NCBI GenBank assembly: GCA_015522055.1
Contig: WAMZ01000061.1
Location: 1 to 5,724, forward strand
From: Candidatus Geothermarchaeota archaeon
Lineage (GTDB): Archaea > Thermoproteota > Nitrososphaeria > Geothermarchaeales > JDFR-13
Direction: 5' to 3'
DNA: 5,724 nucleotides
Both the position numbers and the translations under genes were made by a program. Below, in pieces: positions 1 to 5,523 of the stretch (position 1 is its first letter; each line of letters begins with the position of its first letter). The notes below the pieces were generated by a model that had not been told where the DNA came from, searched no databases, and saw only the letters and a program-made list of their open reading frames with translations.

Positions 1-155
1 ACCCTAGACAATCCATTTGGCACAACCGACCCAACCAACCATATTAAAACAATATAAATCAGCCCCAAAAACACCAAATTGAAATAATACTTATAGGGCA
101 GAAAAGTCAAAAGCCTCTCAACCCAGAAAACACCCAACGAGTCCGAAGAACTCAT
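1..155 (-). CDS. N-terminal part of an unknown membrane protein (runs off left edge)
   Basis: An open minus-strand frame begins with ATG at 155-153 and stays open to the window edge, giving 51 full codons plus a partial valine codon. The peptide starts MSSSDSLGVFWVERLLTF and has one clear membrane segment at about residues 24-45 (core FNLVFLGLIYIVLIWLVG). I do not recognise the family, and the C-terminal part is missing. The nearest in-frame stop upstream is at 194-192; a TTG at 173 is the only alternative start in between and is less likely. There is no Shine-Dalgarno sequence before the ATG, only a T-run, while a TATA-like box sits about 35-40 bases upstream, which fits a leaderless or very short-leader transcript. 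Leucine is mostly TTG, isoleucine mostly ATT and valine mostly GTT, unlike the ATA/CTA-rich operon to the right, so it may have a different origin. The coding call rests on frame openness, composition, the promoter and the membrane segment; a chance frame is not excluded. Confidence 0.6.
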   Translation of the reverse strand, partial: MSSSDSLGVFWVERLLTFLPYKYYFNLVFLGLIYIVLIWLVGSVVPNGLSR

Positions 156-185
156 TAAAAAAATTAATTGCAAATATTCAAAACA

Positions 186-200
186 TAAATTTTAAATAGC
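186..200 (-). promoter_or_regulatory. TATA-like promoter of the left-edge gene
   Basis: On the minus strand this reads GCTATTTAAAATTTA. The TTTAAAAT core (196-189) matches the archaeal TATA-box pattern. Its centre is about 37 bases upstream of the ATG at 155, so with the usual 25-27 base spacing transcription would start near 165, leaving a leader of about 10 bases. No strong BRE purine stretch is visible upstream. The surrounding DNA is very AT-rich, so chance matches are easy. Confidence 0.4.
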
Positions 201-470
201 TACAAATGTTACCGCCAACAAGTCTTTACAGCCAATCCATATCAAAACATCTTATTGTAGAACAATCACAAGAAATAATTACTATACTAATATCAATAAA
301 TCATTTAACTTATACATTAACTCAACGCTACCTCCACATCCTCAATTAATATTGCTAATTATGACCGACTCAGCATAGTCTACAATCAATCCTTCCTCCC
401 AATCTCTCATTAATTAAGATCACCTTCACCAAAGCCCTCATATTCAGTCAATCCTACCTATTCACAATAT

Positions 471-520
471 CCATAATAAACAAACTAAGAGACAAAAGAT
501 TGACTAAAAGCTTTATTACT
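471..520 (-). terminator. T-rich terminator-like region after the operon
   Basis: Just downstream of the last operon gene the minus strand carries TTTT at 509-506, TTTT at 497-494, and then a T-rich stretch reading TTTGTTTATTATGG at 484-471. Archaeal termination typically uses such U-rich tracts without requiring a hairpin. A 7-base inverted repeat (501-507 with 526-532) overlaps the stop codon and could form a weak stem. The position is right, because the next gene has its own promoter-like element. Confidence 0.5.
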
Positions 521-532
521 GAGAATTAGTCA
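501..532. repeat. 7-bp inverted repeat around the operon's last stop codon
   Basis: TGACTAA at 501-507 is perfectly complementary in inverted orientation to TTAGTCA at 526-532, with an 18-base loop. The TAA stop of the DUF1616 gene (528-526) lies in one arm. It may help termination or protect the 3' end of the transcript, but a 7-bp match in AT-rich DNA can arise by chance. Confidence 0.4.
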
Positions 533-1062
533 TATTCGGCTATCGTGGCTCTATACTTTCTATAGGTAGCTCCAATTAATAGGGCTACAGTTAGGAGTGT
601 TAGGGATATTAGTATAGGTGTTAGTCTTATGCCCCATGGAGTATAGTTGAGGACGAGGCCTACTAGGGGGACGAGGGCTAGGCTGAGGCCTATCGATAGG
701 GCGAGGCGCTCCAATGGTGATAATTCATTCTCAACTGGGTATAGAGCCTCTATTAGGGACATGCCTGGTAGGAAGAGGACGAATATAGATCCCAGGATGT
801 ACCTGAGGTATATTATTGGGGGCAGTATTTCGGTTAGATATATGGTTATTAGGGTTAGGGCTACTAATGAGATGGATATCCAGAACCATAGGCTGTAGGC
901 CGGGCGAGACAGATATTCTATATAATCCCTTGGGGGGTCGGGGTCTATCAGTTTTATCTCACCATCCACCCACTCCTCATATGCACGTTTAATAGCTTCC
1001 AACCTACTCTTCCTACGTTTATACCTCATAACCAGCTCCTCAAGGGTAGTCTTCCTACTCAT
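526..1062 (-). CDS. DUF1616 membrane-domain protein (four-helix half, 178 aa)
   Basis: Integral membrane protein of unknown function, corresponding to the N-terminal half of archaeal DUF1616 proteins. Residues 1-50 are a charged, probably cytoplasmic helical region that includes the family-like stretch GEIKLIDPDPPRDYIEY. Four membrane helices follow at about 57-77, 84-106, 118-137 and 147-165. The most diagnostic parts are RYILGSIFVLFLPGMSLIEA (87-106), then ELSPLERLALSIGLSLALVP, then LNYTPWGIRLTPI. The ectodomain normally found C-terminal to these helices is absent and is encoded by the gene just upstream. The start at 1062 is preferred over an in-frame ATG at 1104 because it makes an ATGA overlap with the previous stop, has a GGTGGAGG site about 10 bases upstream, and removes a 14-residue Cys/Gly-rich extension. 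Last gene of the operon. Confidence 0.87.
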   Translation of the reverse strand: MSRKTTLEELVMRYKRRKSRLEAIKRAYEEWVDGEIKLIDPDPPRDYIEYLSRPAYSLWFWISISLVALTLITIYLTEILPPIIYLRYILGSIFVLFLPGMSLIEALYPVENELSPLERLALSIGLSLALVPLVGLVLNYTPWGIRLTPILISLTLLTVALLIGATYRKYRATIAEYD

Positions 1063-1547
1063 GGTATCGGGGCCTCCACCACATCTACATATAGATGGTT
1101 CCACCTACCTGTATAGACCCACCTATCCCCCTCCGGGTCATAGGTCCATAGCTCGAATATAAGTGCCTTACGCCCAGTCTCATACACCTGTATATTAATG
1201 AGGAAGGTGGCGTTCTGGTCATGGTCTAGGAAGCCCTCCCAATACTTAATTGGAGGCATGGGGCTCTCGCTACTATTTGTTGGAAGCGTCTCATTCGTCC
1301 CAACTTTATAGATGACGCGGTAGTAAATTGGGTATCCCATATAGTTGTGGACAAATATGCCTAGAGTTATATTCTGGCCAACGACGACCTTACTTGGATA
1401 ATCACCTATCTTGAGATCCTCATTCAGTAGCCCTAGAGCCGTGAATGGCTCCGTGACACGGGGCCTCATTAACTCGGCCACGCCGAATACACTCCCAACC
1501 ACTATCAACGCCAGTATAACCGCCAAGACCTCATCATCGAATATCAT
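1059..1547 (-). CDS. DUF1616 ectodomain as a separate single-pass protein (162 aa)
   Basis: This matches the C-terminal part of archaeal DUF1616 proteins: one membrane anchor at about residues 7-24, then an extracytoplasmic beta-rich domain. Recognisable parts are TEPFTALGLLNEDLKIGDYP (32-51), the VVGQNITLGIFVHNYMGYPI strand pair (55-74), and a C-terminal stretch with FELWTYD and YTGRWNHLYVDV (131-156). Four N-glycosylation sequons (N59, N85, N91, N112) suit exposure outside the cell. Start and stop form ATGA overlaps with the genes on either side, and GGAGGAGGTGG lies about 11 bases upstream of the start. In usual DUF1616 proteins this domain follows the four-helix domain; here it precedes it as its own gene. 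It presumably pairs with the product of 526-1062; that pairing is inference. Confidence 0.82.
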   Translation of the reverse strand: MIFDDEVLAVILALIVVGSVFGVAELMRPRVTEPFTALGLLNEDLKIGDYPSKVVVGQNITLGIFVHNYMGYPIYYRVIYKVGTNETLPTNSSESPMPPIKYWEGFLDHDQNATFLINIQVYETGRKALIFELWTYDPEGDRWVYTGRWNHLYVDVVEAPIP

Positions 1548-1981
1548 CGCTTAACAAGCCACCTCCTCCTAAGCCTATACCAAGCCTCGAGGTAAAGCCT
1601 AGGCAGGAATATATATGCGATTATCGGTAGGGATATCAGTATAGCCACGACAGAATACTTCCTAAAGTTTTCCCAGAAGAGTATGTCACCCGCCTCTGTC
1701 TCTAGCCTGGCCACCCTAGACTCGATATCCCGAATAAGTTTGTCCGCCTCATCCAGACGGCCAGCATTAACCAGCTCAACCACCCTATTCATATCATTAA
1801 CTATATCGGATACATCGATGCCCTCCCTCCCAAGCCTATACACGCGGATATAAAGCTCCTTAAGCTCATCATCATAGGGTTGCTGGAGGGCATATCCACT
1901 TGTGATAAGTAGCGGAACAGCGCTGGAGAGTATTAAGGCGGCAATCAAGACCAGTAGTACAGGCCTCCTCAACAATATCAT
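1544..1981 (-). CDS. small membrane-anchored protein with helical ectodomain (145 aa)
   Basis: No family recognised. The N-terminus (MILLRRP, then a hydrophobic stretch at about 8-29) is a signal peptide or signal anchor. Residues 36-100 are predicted to be a charged helical hairpin, with a repeat-like NAGRLDEADKLIRDIESRV segment (72-90) resembling helical-repeat or coiled-coil modules. A second membrane helix lies at about 109-128, followed by a strongly basic tail (WYRLRRRWLVKR) that should be cytoplasmic. This gives two anchors with a helical domain of about 75 residues outside. The start at 1981 overlaps the previous stop as ATGA, and the stop overlaps the next start in the same way. A GGGG element about 9 bases upstream is a weak ribosome site, so translation probably depends on coupling. 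Likely a structural or adaptor subunit of the same complex; that role is inference. Confidence 0.78.
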   Translation of the reverse strand: MILLRRPVLLVLIAALILSSAVPLLITSGYALQQPYDDELKELYIRVYRLGREGIDVSDIVNDMNRVVELVNAGRLDEADKLIRDIESRVARLETEAGDILFWENFRKYSVVAILISLPIIAYIFLPRLYLEAWYRLRRRWLVKR

Positions 1982-3084
1982 CGTGAAGACCCCGCGGAGA
2001 CACCCATATATTTAATCAATATACTAATTATTAGATATAATGCTGTAGCGATGGCCAAAACCAGTGAAATATTTATCCATATCTGGAGAGCCGCCTCGAT
2101 AGACAAGCCATATGAAAGGACCATACCAACCCATAGTGCTAGAGCCAAGATGAGTATAGAGGCGATAGTCACCCTACCATTTCCCACAGGCCCACTTGAA
2201 TACCTGGGGTAGCTCACCCCGAATAGGCGGCGAGATAACATTAGGGCGGAGAATATCATGAGTAGCGATGTTGCAACCTGGAGCATTGGGTAGGAAACTC
2301 CAAAAATAAAGCTTGAAGGAGCGATGGTGGCTATTAATATGGTTAGTAGGATCCTAATCAACCCAATTATATATATGATTATCACCATGGCGCTAAATAG
2401 AAGTAGCATGTTCAGTATTATTATGGTCCTAGGCTTCCCAAATTGGATTGAGTAGTAGGAAGCCATTATCAGTAGAGCTATTGATGTGGCTATAATGACA
2501 TATTCACCTAGTAGAGCAGATAGATAGACATCGATGGAGAAGCCGGTTGGCCCGACCACCCTATATATAACCCCGTTAACCTGGTCCCACGCCAACTCTC
2601 CCTTAAACATACCAGAGACTATGTAGCCAGTATATGTAGGAATTATATGGCTGAGAATGGGTAGAGGTGGGACTATCAAAATTAGTGTAAGCATGGCGGG
2701 CATTAATCGGCCTAAAGACTCCCTGTCTAGCATCATCGATAGAATTCCCCACACCAGGAGTACTATTGATAGTATCCTAATCTGGGGGATAAATAGGTTG
2801 ATTTTATAGGAGAGGAGGTGGGTGGTGAAAGACATCGATATGAGGCTAGCCCCCACAAGGAGTCTACCAACCTCAATATAGGAAGCTAGCTGTATTCCAC
2901 TGGAGCCGATCGCGACATAGACGGCCAATATGAGTAGTATATCCAAGATATAGCTATATCCATATCTATATATAGCGAGGAGAAGCTCGTTCATAGACGC
3001 CCAATAAATACCATCTATATAGAATAGGAATACCGTGAAGAAGACTGCATATACCCCCAATGAAGCTCCGCGGGATATATTCAT
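1978..3084 (-). CDS. polytopic membrane protein, possible cysteine-less exosortase/archaeosortase relative (368 aa)
   Basis: An integral membrane protein with about 9-11 hydrophobic helices: near residues 11-30, 44-65, 72-92, 98-117, 126-148, 190-212, 219-243, 245-260, 265-285, 304-326 and 333-357. The layout weakly recalls the exosortase/archaeosortase fold. A VPPLPILSHIIP turn (138-149) is followed by a longer extracytoplasmic loop, then a helix where the catalytic CSG motif would sit, then a basic turn (GKPRT) and a helix ending IIGLIRI, with R244 in the place of the conserved arginine. However, the whole protein contains no cysteine and no obvious catalytic histidine, so it cannot be an active transpeptidase of that type. 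It may be a degenerate scaffold or an unrelated transporter-like protein. ATGA overlaps occur at both ends, and GGAGGTGGGTGG directly precedes the start. That it is a real gene is near certain; the family is tentative. Confidence 0.7.
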   Translation of the reverse strand: MNISRGASLGVYAVFFTVFLFYIDGIYWASMNELLLAIYRYGYSYILDILLILAVYVAIGSSGIQLASYIEVGRLLVGASLISMSFTTHLLSYKINLFIPQIRILSIVLLVWGILSMMLDRESLGRLMPAMLTLILIVPPLPILSHIIPTYTGYIVSGMFKGELAWDQVNGVIYRVVGPTGFSIDVYLSALLGEYVIIATSIALLIMASYYSIQFGKPRTIIILNMLLLFSAMVIIIYIIGLIRILLTILIATIAPSSFIFGVSYPMLQVATSLLMIFSALMLSRRLFGVSYPRYSSGPVGNGRVTIASILILALALWVGMVLSYGLSIEAALQIWINISLVLAIATALYLIISILIKYMGVSAGSSR

Positions 3085-4709
3085 CCACCCACCTCCACAG
3101 CCAATATACGCTCCACCCCAACCAGGACCTCACTAACATCCAGATACCTATAGCCTGCCAAGCCGAGTAACAGCCTAATATGCTGATTCAGGATGCCTCC
3201 AGGCCTACCCGATATAACCGTATAATTCGCAGCACCAGTATATCCAGATGCCTCGATAGCATTCAACACCTTCTTAGCCAGGAGCTGGGACACCCTACTG
3301 ACAAGCCTAAGGAACCTCACCTCCCTCCCAGATCTAAATAATCTATATACATCTTCCGGCCCAAGCCTCCTCTCAAAAGAGGAATAATTATAGAGAGACT
3401 TGATCAAACCCCTTCGAAAGAGCTCTATATAGAAAGCCAATACCTCATCGAGTCGGCCACGGGCATACATAACCTCATTAAATGGTGAAATGAGTACTAA
3501 GGCTGTGTCGAGTCCGTAGAGGCCTGTCCTAGCCTGTGAATATAGGGCCAGAAGAATCTTATTGGTAACCTCATCCAACTCCTCAGGTGACGATGCGAGT
3601 AGATCACCTATAACTATATAGGATGAGCCGGAGCCTCCTCCCCCACCACCCCCTCCACCATATATCTTCGTAAATAACTCGCCACGGCTAACACTCTTCT
3701 TCCAATGAATATCCCTAGGCCTATCCCCCATCATGAACTCCCTAACACCAATATACTCTATCCCCCTCCTACTAACAGCCAGTCCCTCACCCCCAACACC
3801 CCTCAAACCACGGAGAAACCTACCAAATATACCTTCACCCAATGCACCAGCGCCTCGGGCGCCCAATCCCTCAGCTCCAGCACCCTCACCAACTAAGCCA
3901 ACCACCCTAGGTAGGCCTGCCCTCGCCAAAACCTCACCAAGCCCTCGCAAAATATACCTTATACTTACCAAGGTCGCGGGGGCGACAGAGACCTCCCTAC
4001 TATAGAAGCCTACATACCTCGAGCTTAGGAGCCAGGTATCCACGGCATAAATCGATATTGATAACTCAGCGGATCCAACGTTCCTCGGGGTATAATTCAG
4101 TTCTATGGTGTGGCCGCCAGCCACTATACCAGTCTCCCTATACCCCCAGTTGGTCTCCAATATGTAGTATGCCCTACCAAGGTATGATGCCTCTAGGGAT
4201 ATGGATGTGGGCCGGTTCAGCACCATACTCCCCGGGATATGTATGTTTGAGGCTTTGAAGCCCCGTAGCCTCACAAACATATACCCCGAGAGGATTATAA
4301 GCCAAGCATACTGCAGTGTATAGAAGAGTGTGAGGCCGGGCCTAAAAACTATGAGTGGTATGAATATCGTGGGTAATGCAACCGTCAACCTGCTGGACCG
4401 CCCGAGGAAGCCCGTATATCTAGGCTCACCATCTAATGATAGCCTAATTATGAATGGGGTCAGGAGTGGATAGGGGGTGGCCGCAGCCATGGAGATAGGG
4501 TTCCCTAGCCCAAATAGGTATACCGCCAATGCATAGGAAGAGACTATAAATAGCCTATGGATACCACGTATAAATCCAATCAATACCATGAGCCCGAATA
4601 AAGCAGGGAATATATCCCCGTAAATAATATATATAGCCATAGATATGACTACTGAATATATCGCTATTACGGTCCTCAAAGGCCTACCCAACCCTGATAA
4701 GCTCTCCAT
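3081..4709 (-). CDS. DUF58 domain membrane protein (542 aa)
   Basis: The DUF58 signature is clear at residues 321-345: GVREFMMGDRPRDIHWKKSV, matching the family pattern G-x-R-E-Y/F-x-x-G-D-x-x-R-x-I-D/H-W-K. DUF58 proteins usually work with a MoxR AAA+ ATPase. Hydrophobic segments cover about residues 10-145 (five or six, more than the usual two), followed by a beta-rich region (155-245), a Gly/Ala-rich linker (271-310), the signature, a run of nine glycines (351-359) and a von Willebrand A-like C-terminal part (363-540). The metal-site motif DxSxS is not intact: only IGDLLASS (367-374) is seen. I chose the ATG at 4709 rather than an in-frame ATG at 4769 because it has GGGGGTGG six bases upstream, begins just before the first membrane helix, and reduces the overlap with DUF4350 from 86 to 26 bases. 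The 20 extra residues would be Trp-rich and unlike the family. Confidence 0.9.
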   Translation of the reverse strand: MESLSGLGRPLRTVIAIYSVVISMAIYIIYGDIFPALFGLMVLIGFIRGIHRLFIVSSYALAVYLFGLGNPISMAAATPYPLLTPFIIRLSLDGEPRYTGFLGRSSRLTVALPTIFIPLIVFRPGLTLFYTLQYAWLIILSGYMFVRLRGFKASNIHIPGSMVLNRPTSISLEASYLGRAYYILETNWGYRETGIVAGGHTIELNYTPRNVGSAELSISIYAVDTWLLSSRYVGFYSREVSVAPATLVSIRYILRGLGEVLARAGLPRVVGLVGEGAGAEGLGARGAGALGEGIFGRFLRGLRGVGGEGLAVSRRGIEYIGVREFMMGDRPRDIHWKKSVSRGELFTKIYGGGGGGGGGSGSSYIVIGDLLASSPEELDEVTNKILLALYSQARTGLYGLDTALVLISPFNEVMYARGRLDEVLAFYIELFRRGLIKSLYNYSSFERRLGPEDVYRLFRSGREVRFLRLVSRVSQLLAKKVLNAIEASGYTGAANYTVISGRPGGILNQHIRLLLGLAGYRYLDVSEVLVGVERILAVEVGG

Positions 4710-5523
4710 ATACAGCCACCCCCACCGCCATAAAGAGGAGCACCAATACTCCGTAAATTGAGCCTCCATCCAGGCCCCCCAGCCTATCCAGGCCCCTCTT
4801 AGCTATATCCACGAAGCCATAATCGGTATGGCTGAGGTCGAGTAGAAAAGCGCCACCCAATATATCCCCGAGGAAATCCCTGTTAATCCCCTTATCTAGG
4901 AATAGGTTGGTCATGAATTCACCATCGGCCACCAGGATAACCTCTCCAGCCCCAACCCTAGCCCTAACTATCAATGGGAAGCTACCCATAGGCTCATCCA
5001 AGGAATACCTACTATCACCATCCACATCCAGGTACGAGAATATAGATGAATAGGCCAATACATCGGCATCGCGGGCCTCGATATAGCATGGGTCGGCCAA
5101 GCCAACCTCATACCCTTGGTATGTATCTGCCTTCACATGGAACCTATCCCAATATTTATAGACCTCATCCAAGACACACATATTCGATACCCTAATATCC
5201 AGGCCCATATACCGGAGAAGATCGTTTGAATAGCCCTCCTCATCGAGGATTATTAGGCGGCCATCACCATACACATAATCCCTATAAATAGATGAGTTGA
5301 CCGGCTCGCTGTCCAAGACCAAGACGACAGTATCATAACCCCCGAGAGGGATGTCCCCAAATGATACCTCCGGGCTATATAGCTCCATGAATTTGGATAA
5401 GCCTTCCGCACCAGGATTAAATGGGCTAAATCGCGTGGATGACGGGATATAAATTATTATTGATAAGCCGAGTGTCGATATTGTGGCCAATACCAGTAGT
5501 GGAAGTAATTTAGACGAGGGCAT
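4684..5523 (-). CDS. DUF4350-like membrane-anchored protein (279 aa)
   Basis: The protein has an N-terminal anchor (about 6-26), an extracytoplasmic alpha/beta domain and a C-terminal membrane helix (about 256-274) with a short tail. The segment TRFSPFNPGAEGLSKFMELY (30-49), the strand YDTVVLVLDSEP, GDGRLIILDEEGYSNDLLRY and the late block GAGEVILVADGEFMTNLF (191-208) with INRDFLGDIL fit DUF4350, a GATase/GldG-like fold whose archaeal members often sit beside DUF4129, MoxR and DUF58. Residues 166-177 (DVDGDSRYSLDE) resemble a calcium-binding D-x-D-x-D loop ending in glutamate. C116 and C146 could form a disulfide. The ATG at 5523 has a strong site (GGTGAGGAGG) six bases upstream and overlaps the end of the DUF4129 gene by 14 bases. 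Function unknown; perhaps a ligand-sensing or scaffold subunit of the envelope complex. The family call is from motif memory, not a search. Confidence 0.77.
   Translation of the reverse strand: MPSSKLLPLLVLATISTLGLSIIIYIPSSTRFSPFNPGAEGLSKFMELYSPEVSFGDIPLGGYDTVVLVLDSEPVNSSIYRDYVYGDGRLIILDEEGYSNDLLRYMGLDIRVSNMCVLDEVYKYWDRFHVKADTYQGYEVGLADPCYIEARDADVLAYSSIFSYLDVDGDSRYSLDEPMGSFPLIVRARVGAGEVILVADGEFMTNLFLDKGINRDFLGDILGGAFLLDLSHTDYGFVDIAKRGLDRLGGLDGGSIYGVLVLLFMAVGVAVYGELIRVG
4716..4723 (-). promoter_or_regulatory. ribosome binding site fixing the DUF58 start
   Basis: GGGGGTGG on the minus strand ends six bases before the ATG at 4709-4707, good archaeal spacing. It lies inside the 3' end of the DUF4350 gene. 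The competing ATG at 4769 also has a G-run upstream (GGGGGG), so this site supports the start at 4709 but does not alone prove it. Confidence 0.55.

Larger units (their letters stand above)
156..525. other. AT-rich intergenic region without a convincing gene
   Basis: This 370-base stretch separates the end of the operon from the left-edge gene. Stops are dense in all six frames. The longest ATG frames I found are 47 codons on the plus strand (206-349) and about 24 codons on the minus strand (442-371). The plus strand is strikingly poor in G and rich in A and C, like the left-edge gene and unlike the operon. It contains terminator-like T-tracts next to the operon and a TATA-like box next to the left gene. 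I see no tRNA, CRISPR array or long repeat. It could hide a decayed gene or a small RNA, but nothing seen proves that. Confidence 0.6.

Noticed and set aside
206..349. Plus-strand frame of 47 codons beginning MLPPTSLYSQSISKH
   Set aside because: No Shine-Dalgarno, the only TATA-like sequence is too close to the ATG, and the composition simply reflects the A/C-rich spacer; no recognisable domain.
647..898. Plus-strand frame of 83 codons, arginine-rich
   Set aside because: It lies antisense within the confident DUF1616 membrane-domain gene and its composition is what the complement of that gene would give.
1063..1104. Fourteen-residue N-terminal extension of the DUF1616 membrane protein
   Set aside because: The ATG at 1062 forms the same ATGA overlap as the other junctions and has a GGTGGAGG site at suitable distance; the extension is Cys/Gly-rich and unlike the family.
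3705..4005. Two overlapping plus-strand frames rich in Pro, Ser and Thr
   Set aside because: They are the complement of the Gly/Ala-rich part and signature of the DUF58 gene; Pro-rich antisense frames opposite Gly-rich coding sequence are expected artefacts.
4058..4258. Plus-strand frame of 66 codons, rich in Trp, Tyr and Pro
   Set aside because: Antisense to the DUF58 beta-rich domain, no ribosome site, no recognisable similarity.
4710..4769. Twenty-residue N-terminal extension of DUF58 from the ATG at 4769
   Set aside because: It is Trp-rich, overlaps DUF4350 coding sequence by 86 bases, and a better placed start with a ribosome site exists at 4709.
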